DNA from: Clostridium sp. UBA5530
GTDB taxonomy: Bacteria; Bacillota; Clostridia; Clostridiales; Clostridiaceae
Assembly (NCBI GenBank): GCA_002423705.1
Contig: DINW01000083.1
Span: 1 to 28,418, forward strand
Reading direction: 5' to 3'
Length of the DNA stretch: 28,418 nucleotides
The position numbers were made by a program, and so were the translations under genes. Under the pieces are notes generated by a model that did no database searches, was not told the DNA's origin, and saw only the letters and a list, made by a program, of their open reading frames with translations. This document shows positions 1 through 8,100 of this stretch, piece after piece; position 1 is the first letter of the stretch; every line of letters starts with the position of its first letter.

Positions 1-1509
1 GTTATAATAACCAATGCTATTATGGTAGGAATGTTTGATACTCAAGAAGATTGGCATTATGCTATGCAAATGGGAGTAGCTAACTATGGACAAATGACTG
101 CTGGAGGATGGATGTATATAGGACCTCAAGGAATCGTTCACGGTACTTTTAATACCATATTAAATGCTGGAAGGCAAAAACTTGGAATAGGAAATGATGA
201 GGATTTGAGAGGTCATATTTTTGTATCCTCAGGTTTAGGCGGAATGAGTGGAGCTCAACCAAAAGCTATTGAAATAGCTGGGGGGGTAGGAATAGTAGCA
301 GAGGTGGACTACTCTAGAATAGAAACGCGTCATAAACAAGGGTGGGTATCCTTAATATCCTCAGATTGTAAAAAGGTGTTTGATACAGCAAGGGAGTATT
401 TAGACAAGAAGGAACCTATATCAATAGCTTATCACGGTAATATAGTAGATCTTTTGCAATATGCAGTAGACAACAATGTTAAAATTGAATTGTTATCTGA
501 TCAAACTTCTTGCCATGCACCTTATGACGGAGGATATTGTCCTCAAGGGATAACCTTTGAAGAAAGAACTAGTTTATTGAAAAATGATAGAGAGAAATTT
601 AGAGAACTAGTAGATAAAACCTTAAGAAAGCATTATGAGCTTATTAAGATATTAGTATCAAGGGGCACATATTTCTTTGATTATGGAAACTCATTTATGA
701 AGGCTGTATATGATGCAGGAGTTAAAGAAATAGCTAAAAATGGAGTGGATGAAAAGGATGGATTTATATTCCCATCTTACGTTGAGGATATAATGGGACC
801 TGAGTTATTTGATTATGGCTATGGACCATTTAGATGGGTATGCTTAAGCGGTAAACATGAAGATTTAATAAGAACAGACCATGCCGCTATGGAATGCATA
901 GATCCAACAAGAAGACCTCAAGATAGAGATAATTATGTATGGATTAAAGATGCAGAAAAGAATAATTTAGTTGTTGGAACACAAGCTAGAATATTATATC
1001 AAGATGCTATGGGAAGAACTAAGATAGCATTAAAGTTTAATGAGATGGTTAGAAATGGAGAAATAGGACCTGTAATGCTAGGTCGTGACCATCATGATGT
1101 AAGTGGAACAGATTCTCCATTTAGAGAAACAGCTAATATTAAGGATGGAAGTAATATAATGGCTGATATGGCTATTCAATGCTTTGCTGGAAATGCAGCT
1201 AGAGGAATGAGCTTAATAGCTTTGCACAATGGTGGAGGAGTAGGAATAGGAAAATCAATAAATGGCGGATTTGGAATGGTATTAGATGGCAGTGATAGAG
1301 TTGATGAAATATTAAAATCTTCCATGCCTTGGGACGTTATGGGTGGAGTAGCAAGAAGAGCATGGGCAAGAAACAAAAATTCAATAACTACTAGTATGGA
1401 ATATAATGAAATGCGTAAAGGAACTGATCATATAACTCTTCCATTTATACCTTGTGACGATTTAATAAGCAAATCTGTTGATGAAGCATTTCAAAAATAT
1501 AATAAGTAA
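1..1509 (+). CDS. hutU: Urocanate hydratase (urocanase), 5'-truncated by the window edge
   Basis: Second step of histidine degradation: NAD+-dependent hydration of urocanate to imidazolone propionate in the cytosol. The reading frame is open from base 1 (residues VIITNAI precede the first ATG at 22), so the true start lies upstream; about 502 residues are visible of the roughly 670 expected for the clostridial/animal-type enzyme. Visible motifs include SSGLGGMSGAQPKA (dinucleotide-binding region), DQTSCHAPYDGGYCPQG, GPFRWVCLSG, RDHHDVSGTDSPFRET and ALHNGGGVGIGKSINGGFG, all diagnostic for urocanase. At 970-999 the protein reads VVGTQARILY where the classical bacterial enzymes have the FQGLPARICW signature carrying the catalytic cysteine; this is a subclass difference, with Leu at 994-996 in the cysteine position. 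The stop is 13 bases before ftcD, so the two are co-transcribed. Confidence 0.96.
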   Translation, partial: VIITNAIMVGMFDTQEDWHYAMQMGVANYGQMTAGGWMYIGPQGIVHGTFNTILNAGRQKLGIGNDEDLRGHIFVSSGLGGMSGAQPKAIEIAGGVGIVAEVDYSRIETRHKQGWVSLISSDCKKVFDTAREYLDKKEPISIAYHGNIVDLLQYAVDNNVKIELLSDQTSCHAPYDGGYCPQGITFEERTSLLKNDREKFRELVDKTLRKHYELIKILVSRGTYFFDYGNSFMKAVYDAGVKEIAKNGVDEKDGFIFPSYVEDIMGPELFDYGYGPFRWVCLSGKHEDLIRTDHAAMECIDPTRRPQDRDNYVWIKDAEKNNLVVGTQARILYQDAMGRTKIALKFNEMVRNGEIGPVMLGRDHHDVSGTDSPFRETANIKDGSNIMADMAIQCFAGNAARGMSLIALHNGGGVGIGKSINGGFGMVLDGSDRVDEILKSSMPWDVMGGVARRAWARNKNSITTSMEYNEMRKGTDHITLPFIPCDDLISKSVDEAFQKYNK

Positions 1510-1522
1510 GGTGGGAAAAATT

Positions 1523-2428
1523 ATGGCAAACGAGAAGAAAATAATAGAATGTGTACCTAATTTTAGCGAGGGCAGAGATTTAGAGAAACTTGAAAAAATC
1601 TTAGATTCCTTTAGAGGAAAAGAAGGAGTTAAGCTTTTAGATTACAGCACAGATAAAGATCACAATAGAGCTGTTGTTACTGTTGTAGGTGAACCAAAGG
1701 CTGTTAAGGACGCGGTATTATGTGCTATAGGAAAAGCTGTAGAGCGTATAGATTTAAGGCATCATGAGGGTGCTCATCCAAGAATGGGAGCTTGTGACGT
1801 AGTTCCATTTATCCCAATTAGAAATGTTACAATGGAAGAAGCAATAGATCTTGCAAAAGAACTTGCAAAAGAAGCATCAGAAAAATACAATCTTCCAATT
1901 TTCTTATATGAAAAAGCGGCTTCCTGCCCGGCTAGAGAAAATCTTGCAAATGTAAGAAAAGGACAGTTCGAGGGAATGGCAGAAAAGTTACAAGATCCAG
2001 AATGGAAGCCAGACTTTGGTCCTTCTAAGGTTCATGAAAGTGCTGGAGTTACCGCTGTAGGAGCTAGAATGCCACTAGTAGCTTTCAATGTAAATCTAGA
2101 TACAGATAACTTAGATATAGCTACTCAAATAGCTAAAAAGGTTAGATTTATAGGTGGGGGCTTAAGATTCTGCAAAGCTATGGGAGTAGATTTGAAGGAA
2201 AGAAATATAACCCAAGTATCTATGAATATGACTGACTATACTAAAACTGCTCTTTATAGATCCTTTGAAATGGTGAAAATGGAAGCTAAGAGATATGGTG
2301 TAAATGTAGTAGGTAGTGAAATAGTAGGACTTGTTCCTATGGATGCATTAATAGATACAGCAGTTTATTATATGGGGATAGAAGAATTTTCAATGAATCA
2401 AGTATTAGAAAATAGGCTTATGGAGTAG
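1523..2428 (+). CDS. ftcD: Glutamate formimidoyltransferase
   Basis: Transfers the formimino group of N-formimino-L-glutamate to tetrahydrofolate, yielding glutamate and 5-formimino-THF. It is the step that links histidine degradation to the one-carbon pool. The protein is 301 residues, the length of a stand-alone formiminotransferase (N- and C-subdomains) without the cyclodeaminase half found in the animal fusion. Family motifs are ECVPNFSEGRD (9-19), DKDHNRAVVT (44-53) and RHHEGAHPRMGACDVVPF (79-96), which holds the conserved catalytic-region histidines. An in-frame ATG at 1478 lies inside hutU and lacks a ribosome binding site; the ATG at 1523 has AAGGTGGG 8-9 bases upstream and gives the standard N-terminus MANEKKIIECVPNF. 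It lies between hutU and hutI with short gaps. No cyclodeaminase (fchA) gene is visible downstream, so it must be elsewhere or upstream of the window. Confidence 0.95.
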   Translation: MANEKKIIECVPNFSEGRDLEKLEKILDSFRGKEGVKLLDYSTDKDHNRAVVTVVGEPKAVKDAVLCAIGKAVERIDLRHHEGAHPRMGACDVVPFIPIRNVTMEEAIDLAKELAKEASEKYNLPIFLYEKAASCPARENLANVRKGQFEGMAEKLQDPEWKPDFGPSKVHESAGVTAVGARMPLVAFNVNLDTDNLDIATQIAKKVRFIGGGLRFCKAMGVDLKERNITQVSMNMTDYTKTALYRSFEMVKMEAKRYGVNVVGSEIVGLVPMDALIDTAVYYMGIEEFSMNQVLENRLME

Positions 2429-2432
2429 GACT

Positions 2433-3671
2433 ATGAGAGGGCTTTTAATTAGAAATGCAAGTGAAATAGTAACCCCTATTGGTAAAAAGGCTGTTTTGGG
2501 AAAGGCCATGAATGATTTAACCATGATAAAAGATGGGGCTATAGTTATAGAAAATGGAAAAATTATAGCTGTAGACGAAACAGAAAATATTTTAAAGAGA
2601 TTCGAAGAAAAAGACTATGAGGTAATAGACGCTACAGGTAAGTCAGTGCTTCCAGGTTTTGTTGATTCCCATACTCACTTTATATTCGGAGGCTATAGGG
2701 AAGAAGAGTTTTCTTGGCGATTAAGAGGAGATAGCTATATGTCCATTATGGAAAGAGGTGGAGGTATAGTAAATACAGTAAAAGCTACTAGGGAAGCTAC
2801 TGTAGAGGAATTAATTGCCTTGGGAAGAGAAAGACTTGATTCAATGATGAGGTTTGGCGTTACTACTGTGGAAGGAAAATCAGGATATGGTTTGGATCTG
2901 GAAACAGAGCTTAAACAACTGGAAGCCATGGATATATTAAACAAGGAACATCCCTTAGATATTATAAAAACATTTTTAGGAGCTCATGCTACTCCTGTAG
3001 AGTATAAAGGTAAAACAGAGGAATATGTAAGGGTTATAATAGACAAAATGTTACCTATGGTTAAAGATAAAGCTGATTTTTGCGATGTATTTTGTGAAAA
3101 AAATGTATTTTCCATAGAACAATCTAGGGCTATATTGAAAGCTGCTAAGGACCTTGGTATGAAACTAAAACTTCATGCTGATGAGATAGTTCAATTTGGA
3201 GGAGCAGAATTAGGGGGAGAATTAAAGGCAGTGTCCTGTGATCACCTTCTACAAGCTTCGGATAAAGGAATAGAAGCCATGAGGGATAATGATGTAGTAG
3301 CTACTTTGTTACCTTGTACTGCATTTTCCTTAAGGGAAAGTTATGCTAGGGGAAGAGAAATGATTGATAAAGGATGTGCAGTATCCCTTGCTACAGATTT
3401 TAATCCAGGTAGTTGCTTTACTAACTCAATACCTTTAATGATAGCCTTGTCTACTATTCAGATGAGAATGACCTTAGAAGAGGTTTTGACTGCTTTAACA
3501 TTAAATGGAGCAGCAGCTATTGATAGAGCTTCCTCTATAGGATCTATAGAGGAAGGTAAAGATGGAGATATAGTTATACTTAAATATCCTTCATATAAAT
3601 ATTTACCTTATAATGTAGGTGTAAATATTGTTCATAAGGTTATAAAGGATGGAAAAGTCATTGTAGAATAA
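2433..3671 (+). CDS. hutI: Imidazolonepropionase
   Basis: Third step of histidine degradation: hydrolysis of 4-imidazolone-5-propionate to N-formimino-L-glutamate, the substrate of the neighbouring FtcD. The protein has 412 residues, normal for this amidohydrolase-superfamily enzyme. Metal-site motifs are in place: DSHTH with H80 and H82, HADE with H248, H271 in SCDHLLQAS, and the metal-binding Asp D322 in TDFNPGS. The start ATG is 4 bases after the ftcD stop; its ribosome binding site GGAGTAGG overlaps the end of ftcD, so translation of the two is probably coupled. A strong terminator follows at 3676-3723, so hutI is the last gene of the operon. Confidence 0.96.
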   Translation: MRGLLIRNASEIVTPIGKKAVLGKAMNDLTMIKDGAIVIENGKIIAVDETENILKRFEEKDYEVIDATGKSVLPGFVDSHTHFIFGGYREEEFSWRLRGDSYMSIMERGGGIVNTVKATREATVEELIALGRERLDSMMRFGVTTVEGKSGYGLDLETELKQLEAMDILNKEHPLDIIKTFLGAHATPVEYKGKTEEYVRVIIDKMLPMVKDKADFCDVFCEKNVFSIEQSRAILKAAKDLGMKLKLHADEIVQFGGAELGGELKAVSCDHLLQASDKGIEAMRDNDVVATLLPCTAFSLRESYARGREMIDKGCAVSLATDFNPGSCFTNSIPLMIALSTIQMRMTLEEVLTALTLNGAAAIDRASSIGSIEEGKDGDIVILKYPSYKYLPYNVGVNIVHKVIKDGKVIVE

Positions 3672-3675
3672 TTAG

Positions 3676-3723
3676 AATAAGCATAGTTAAGGAAAAATAA
3701 AATCCTAACTATGCTTATTTTTT
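3676..3723 (+). terminator. Rho-independent terminator of the hut operon
   Basis: Arms AATAAGCATAGTTAAGGA (3676-3693) and TCCTAACTATGCTTATT (3703-3719) pair over 17 bp with one bulged A, around an A-rich loop, and run directly into a T tract. It starts 5 bases after the hutI stop. Confidence 0.9.
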
Positions 3724-3888
3724 ATCCTTCCACAAACTTAAATTATAATATATATTAAAAATTAAATTAGTTGTAATACTTTCCTAACTTTTATACCGTA
3801 AAATAAATAAAAGGACACAAAATATTATGGAAAAATGTTACAAATAATATTATAATGATATATACTAATTCTTAGGAGGTGGAAGTTT

Positions 3889-4722
3889 ATGACTGAGGAA
3901 ATGCTTAAATTCTTTAATGAAATAATGACAAAGAATATATGGAAGTATCTTTGGATGAAAAAAATAACCTTCAATGAAGAGAAAAAAATTTTAGGAATAG
4001 AAGAGAGAAAAATTACCTTAAAGGAAGTTAAGGAAGTTTTAAAAAATAATAAAAATAAAGTTGTACTTATAAAAGAGTATAGATATGATGACGGTGAACT
4101 GTTAAACAAAATTGTTGTTAAGAAAGCAGATGGAACTATAGATTTCACAAATGAAATATTTTATGATAAAAATAGAAATATAAATAGGATTGTTTCCAAA
4201 ACTAACTGTGAAAAAAGGCCTCTCATAAAAGAAATTAAAGTTAACAATAATAACATTGAAGAAAGGCTTTTTATGAAACTGGATAAGAAAGAAACAACTA
4301 TTTTTCAAAGGCTATATGATGGTGAAGAGGAAAAAGAGTACCAATCAAATGATAAGCTAAAGGAAAGCTATGAGATGGATATAGACAGGGATATATTAGA
4401 GATAGTATATGATGATGATGAAAACAATATAGGAAAGATATCTTATTGTTTTAATGATGTATTTGTTAATCTCAATGGAAAATTTTCTAATTACAAGTTG
4501 AAAATTAAGGGACAAGGAGACTTTAATGGAGAGGAGATTTTGGAAATAAACTCTGATGAGGAGGGAGCTTGTGAAAAGTCTTTAGAAGAAATGTATACCT
4601 TAAGAACCTACCAAGGAGACCTTATAATGAAAAAAATCTACGATAATAAGGGTGGTATCATAAAGGTAGAGGTTGTCAAGAATGAAAAACCTATATATAG
4701 CAGTGAATATGTTTATGAATAG
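3889..4722 (+). CDS. Hypothetical protein, 277 residues, family not recognised
   Basis: Clear coding frame with AGGAGGTGGAAG 8-10 bases before the ATG. I do not recognise the family. The protein is highly charged (rich in Lys, Glu, Asp, Asn), has no signal peptide or membrane segment, and is probably cytosolic. Its middle and C-terminal parts contain loosely repeated beta-type segments of the form YDxxxNIxxIxxK and YDNKGGIIKVEVVKN, reminiscent of YD-repeat-like or antiparallel beta-sheet proteins, but too degenerate for me to assign. It stands alone between the hut terminator and the promoter of the next operon, on the same strand, with about 165 bases of AT-rich DNA upstream in which a TATAAT at 3851-3856 is the only obvious promoter element. 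Composition matches its neighbours, so there is no sign of recent transfer. Confidence 0.75.
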   Translation: MTEEMLKFFNEIMTKNIWKYLWMKKITFNEEKKILGIEERKITLKEVKEVLKNNKNKVVLIKEYRYDDGELLNKIVVKKADGTIDFTNEIFYDKNRNINRIVSKTNCEKRPLIKEIKVNNNNIEERLFMKLDKKETTIFQRLYDGEEEKEYQSNDKLKESYEMDIDRDILEIVYDDDENNIGKISYCFNDVFVNLNGKFSNYKLKIKGQGDFNGEEILEINSDEEGACEKSLEEMYTLRTYQGDLIMKKIYDNKGGIIKVEVVKNEKPIYSSEYVYE

Positions 4723-4767
4723 GCCAAGGCTTAAATGAAATAAAATAAATTCTGAGATGTTAGCATA

Positions 4768-4796
4768 TTGAGCTTTATATAATAATGTGGTATTAT
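4768..4796 (+). promoter_or_regulatory. Predicted sigma-A promoter of the glpA-like operon
   Basis: TTGAGC (4768-4773), 17-base spacer, TATTAT (4791-4796), with TGG at 4788-4790 giving an extended -10. Predicted transcription start near 4803, leaving a leader of about 127 bases before the first gene. Confidence 0.65.
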
Positions 4797-4832
4797 TGTA
4801 TTAAACTTAATAAAATATTTGGTAGAGATTGA

Positions 4833-4886
4833 AGAGAACCAAAATAAGTCGTGATAGTGTCATGATTTGTTTTAGTTCTCTTTTTT
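4833..4886 (+). terminator. Intrinsic terminator inside the leader of the glpA-like operon (probable attenuator)
   Basis: Arms 4833-4854 and 4860-4881 pair over about 22 positions around the loop TAGTG, with one C/A mismatch and several G:U pairs that are good in RNA of the plus strand only. The T tract is 4881-4886. It lies downstream of the predicted promoter and ends about 43 bases before the start codon at 4930, so it should interrupt transcripts of the operon unless an antitermination event occurs. It is unlikely to serve the gene ending at 4722, which is more than 100 bases away with a promoter in between. Confidence 0.75.
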
Positions 4887-4929
4887 ATTTTAAAAGGATT
4901 ATGAAAATGCCATATTAGGAGGTTTTATT

Positions 4930-6366
4930 ATGTATGATGTTGTAATTATTGGAGCTGGCGTAGTGGGTGCATCTATAGCTAGAGAACTAAGCAAATATAA
5001 CTTAAAAACCTGCGTTATAGATAAATGTGAGGACATAGCAGAGGGAACAAGTAAGGCTAATAGTGCTATTATCCACGCAGGATATGATGCTAAGCCCCAT
5101 ACTTTAAAAGGAAGACTAAATGCTAGAGGAAATGCTATGTTTGATAAATTAGCTGAAGAATTGGATTTTCCATTTAGAAGAAATGGTTCTTTAGTTATAT
5201 GCTTTAGTAAAGATGAAATATCTAAATTAAAAGAACTAAAAGCTCAAGGTGAAGCCAATGGGGTACCTAATCTAAGAATCTTAGATAGGGAGGAAGTGTT
5301 GAAAATAGATCCTAATATATGTGACCAGGTTCAAGGAGCACTTTATGCCCCTACAGGAGGAATTGTTTGTCCATATGAGTTTACTATAGCATTATGTGAA
5401 AATGCATATGTCAATGGGGTAGAGTTTAAATTAAATACAGAGGTAAAGGACATATATATAAAGGATAGTCATTATGCAGTAGAAACTAATAATGGTATAA
5501 GCGAAGGAAAGATAATTATTAATGCAGCAGGATTATATGCTGATGAAATAAATAATATGATAAGTAAAAAGAAAATGAAAATAATTCCAAGAAAAGGTGA
5601 GTATTGTCTTTTTGATAAAACTACTGGTCTATTGATTAATAGTACTATTTTTCAATTACCAACTAAGTTAGGAAAGGGAGTATTGATAACTCCTACCATA
5701 GATGGCAATCTTCTTGTGGGACCTAATGCCATAGATATAGAAGATAAAGAGGATTTAACTACTACAAAGGAAGGCATAGAAGATATCTTATCTAAGGCTA
5801 AGAGAACCATGAAAGATATTCCTATGAACAAAGTCATAACTTCATTTTCCGGACTTAGAGCCCATAGTGAAGAGGATGACTTTATAATTGGAGAAAGAGA
5901 AGATGCGGAAAACTTTATCAATGCTGCGGGGATAGAATCTCCAGGACTTTCTAGTGCTCCAGCCATAGGAGAAATGATAAAAGACATAATTATAGAAAAA
6001 TTGAAACCACAAAAAAACCAAAAATTTCAGAGAATAAGAAAGGGAATTCCAAGGTTTAGAGACTTATCTAACAATGAAAGAAATAACCTAATTAAAACTA
6101 ACTCTAAATATGGTACAATAATCTGTAGGTGTGAGTGTATCACAGAGGGTGAGATAGTAGACGCTATAAAAAGACCTTTGGGAGCCACAACTATAGATGG
6201 AGTAAAAAGAAGAACAAGGGCAGGTATGGGAGGATGTCAAGGAGGATTTTGCACAGCTCCTATAGTAGACATATTAGCCAGAGAACTTAAAATTCCTAAA
6301 ACTAAAGTTAATAAATCTAAGGAAAATTCAAATATACTAATTGGAGAAAATAAGGATAATTTATAG
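4930..6366 (+). CDS. FAD-dependent oxidoreductase with C-terminal BFD-type [2Fe-2S] domain, GlpA-like
   Basis: A 478-residue DAO-superfamily dehydrogenase resembling the catalytic subunit (GlpA) of anaerobic glycerol-3-phosphate dehydrogenase. The N-terminus VVIIGAGVVGASIARELSK is the FAD-binding Rossmann motif; the central region (ANSAIIHAGYD, GLYADEIN, SFSGLRAHSEEDDFIIGE) is typical of DAO-fold enzymes. The C-terminus carries a BFD-like [2Fe-2S] domain with C399-x-C401 and C436-x4-C441. The start has AGGAGG with good spacing. It is followed after 18 bases by a second flavoprotein and then a DUF1667 protein, the usual three-part clostridial arrangement. Glycerol 3-phosphate to dihydroxyacetone phosphate is the likely reaction by family, but no glpK or glpF is present in the window, and the LhgO-like DAO family also includes 2-hydroxyacid oxidases. 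I am sure of the fold and cofactors, less so of the substrate. Confidence 0.88.
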   Translation: MYDVVIIGAGVVGASIARELSKYNLKTCVIDKCEDIAEGTSKANSAIIHAGYDAKPHTLKGRLNARGNAMFDKLAEELDFPFRRNGSLVICFSKDEISKLKELKAQGEANGVPNLRILDREEVLKIDPNICDQVQGALYAPTGGIVCPYEFTIALCENAYVNGVEFKLNTEVKDIYIKDSHYAVETNNGISEGKIIINAAGLYADEINNMISKKKMKIIPRKGEYCLFDKTTGLLINSTIFQLPTKLGKGVLITPTIDGNLLVGPNAIDIEDKEDLTTTKEGIEDILSKAKRTMKDIPMNKVITSFSGLRAHSEEDDFIIGEREDAENFINAAGIESPGLSSAPAIGEMIKDIIIEKLKPQKNQKFQRIRKGIPRFRDLSNNERNNLIKTNSKYGTIICRCECITEGEIVDAIKRPLGATTIDGVKRRTRAGMGGCQGGFCTAPIVDILARELKIPKTKVNKSKENSNILIGENKDNL

Positions 6367-6384
6367 AAGAGCGGAGGGTATTCA

Positions 6385-7647
6385 ATGAAAAATTTTGATA
6401 TTGTTGTAATAGGAGGCGGCCCAGCAGGTATGGCAGCCGCAATAGCCGCTAAGGAAAATGGTATGGATAGCATACTTGTTATAGAAAAGGATGATAGCTT
6501 AGGTGGAATATTAAATCAGTGCATACACAATGGATTTGGTCTTCATACCTTTAAAGAAGAACTTACAGGTCCAGAATATGCGGAGAGATTTGCAGAAAAG
6601 CTTAATAATAATGGTATAGAATATAAATTAAACACCACCGTAATCAATTTAAGTGAAGATAAGGTGGTTACTGGAGTGAATTCTGAGGATGGAGTCTTTG
6701 AAATAAAAGCTAAGGCTGTAGTTTTGGCTATGGGGTGCAGGGAAAGGCCAAGGGGAGCAATAAATATTCCAGGATCAAGATGTGCAGGGATTTATACAGC
6801 AGGTACAGCTCAAAGATTTGTGAATATGGAAGGATATATGCCAGGGAAAGAAGTGGTTATATTAGGATCTGGAGATATAGGTCTAATAATGGCTAGAAGA
6901 ATGACTTTAGAAGGTGCAAAGGTTAAGGCTGTTGTTGAACTTATGCCATACTCAGGAGGTCTAAAAAGAAATATAGTTCAATGCTTAGATGATTTTAATA
7001 TACCTTTAAAGCTTTCTCATACTGTTACGGAGATTAGAGGGACAGAAAGATTACAAGGGGTTGTAGTAGCTGAAGTAGATGAAAACAGGAGGCCTATAAA
7101 GGGTACTGAGGAGTATATAACCTGTGATACTTTGTTACTTTCAGTAGGGCTTATACCGGATAATTCTCTTTCATTAAAGGCTAATGTAGAACTTTCCCCC
7201 ATTACAGGAGGACCTATAGTAAGTGACACTATGGAAACTGAAGTTGAGGGAATATTTGCCTGTGGAAATGTACTTCATGTTCATGACTTGGTGGATTATG
7301 TAACCCTTGAAAGCTACAAAGCTGGGAAATATGCGGCAGAATATGTAAAAGGTAATAGAAAAAAGCCATTAAAAACTATAGAAATCATAGCTACAGAAGG
7401 CGTTAGATATACAGTTCCAAAAACTTTAAATCCAGATAATGTGAAAGAGAATCTAGAAGTAAGATTTAGAGTAGGTGATGTGTTTAAAAATAGCTATCTG
7501 TCCCTATACTTTGATGATGAAAGGGTTATTCATATAAAGAAAAGAGTTTTAGCACCAGGCGAGATGGAAACCTTAAAGATTACAAAGGATATGATAAACA
7601 AATATCCTAGCTGTAAAAAAATAACCATAAAGGTAGAAGGTGAATAG
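6385..7647 (+). CDS. NAD(P)/FAD-dependent oxidoreductase (pyridine nucleotide-disulphide reductase fold), partner of the GlpA-like protein
   Basis: A 420-residue flavoprotein with an N-terminal FAD motif VVIGGGPAGMAAAIAAKENG and a second Rossmann motif VVILGSGDIGLIMARRM near residue 155 for NAD(P)H. GIFACGNVLHVHDLVDYV is the second FAD-contact region. It has SLGGILNQCIHNGFG after the first Rossmann fold, typical of the group that accompanies GlpA-like and HcnA/HcnB-like dehydrogenases. No thioredoxin-reductase CxxC is present. The C-terminal 90 residues form a small extra beta domain. It probably passes electrons between the GlpA-like subunit and NAD(P), or acts as its GlpB-equivalent. Ribosome binding site GCGGAGGG; 18 bases after the previous gene and 2 bases before the next, so it forms an operon with them. 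Function is inferred from context. Confidence 0.85.
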   Translation: MKNFDIVVIGGGPAGMAAAIAAKENGMDSILVIEKDDSLGGILNQCIHNGFGLHTFKEELTGPEYAERFAEKLNNNGIEYKLNTTVINLSEDKVVTGVNSEDGVFEIKAKAVVLAMGCRERPRGAINIPGSRCAGIYTAGTAQRFVNMEGYMPGKEVVILGSGDIGLIMARRMTLEGAKVKAVVELMPYSGGLKRNIVQCLDDFNIPLKLSHTVTEIRGTERLQGVVVAEVDENRRPIKGTEEYITCDTLLLSVGLIPDNSLSLKANVELSPITGGPIVSDTMETEVEGIFACGNVLHVHDLVDYVTLESYKAGKYAAEYVKGNRKKPLKTIEIIATEGVRYTVPKTLNPDNVKENLEVRFRVGDVFKNSYLSLYFDDERVIHIKKRVLAPGEMETLKITKDMINKYPSCKKITIKVEGE

Positions 7648-7649
7648 CT

Positions 7650-8027
7650 ATGATAGAAAAAAGAAATTTGATTTGTATAGGATGTCCTATGGGATGTAGT
7701 TTAGAGGTAACCATTGATGATAAAGACGTTATTGAGGTAAAAGGAAATACATGCAAAATTGGAGCGGAATATGGGAAAAAAGAATGTACCAATCCAACTA
7801 GAGTAGTAACTTCTACTTTAAAGGTTAATGATGGAGATATAGGTATGGTGCCTGTAAAAACTGAAAGGGATATTCCTAAGGGAAAAATTTTTGAAGCTGT
7901 AAAGACTTTAAAAGGTCTTACTATTAATGCACCTATCAAAGTAGGACAAGTACTGGTAGAAAATATAGCAGGAACAGGGGTAAACCTTATTGCAACAAGG
8001 ACAGTGAAGATGAGGAGCCAATTATAA
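7650..8027 (+). CDS. DUF1667 protein, small cysteine-rich putative [4Fe-4S] protein
   Basis: A 125-residue protein starting 2 bases after the preceding flavoprotein stop, with AGGTAGAAGGTG as ribosome binding site. The N-terminus has C9-x2-C12-x3-C16 followed by C35 (RNLICIGCPMGCSLEV ... GNTCKIG), plus C46. The C-x2-C-x3-C-x(n)-C layout is the one used for the N-terminal [4Fe-4S] cluster of molybdopterin oxidoreductases, here as a free-standing protein. The second half (GDIGMVPVKTERDIPKGKIFEA) is the usual DUF1667 C-terminus. The family is found next to GlpA-like and FAD-reductase genes in clostridia and Thermotogae. Its role is probably electron transfer within the three-protein complex; this is inference, not demonstrated in the sequence. 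Confidence 0.85.
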   Translation: MIEKRNLICIGCPMGCSLEVTIDDKDVIEVKGNTCKIGAEYGKKECTNPTRVVTSTLKVNDGDIGMVPVKTERDIPKGKIFEAVKTLKGLTINAPIKVGQVLVENIAGTGVNLIATRTVKMRSQL

Positions 8028-8046
8028 CAATTATCTTAGGATCCTA

Positions 8047-8100
8047 GTAATAACCACCTTAAAGGAAATTATATTTCTTTTAAGGTGGTTATTACTTTTT
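8047..8100 (+). terminator. Rho-independent terminator of the GlpA-like operon
   Basis: Arms 8047-8069 and 8073-8095 pair over 23 positions with one G:U pair and a 3-base loop, followed by TTTTT from 8096. The hairpin overlaps the last codons and stop of the convergent GDSL gene. There is no T tract on the minus-strand side, so it acts for the plus strand. Confidence 0.9.

Noticed and set aside
3838..3866. TTACAA-17-TATACT as promoter of the hypothetical gene at 3889
   Set aside because: The -35 is poor and the start of transcription would fall on the ribosome binding site.
6237..6473. Antisense open frame across the junction of the two flavoprotein genes
   Set aside because: Proline/serine-rich shadow of two well-supported genes, with no start signal.
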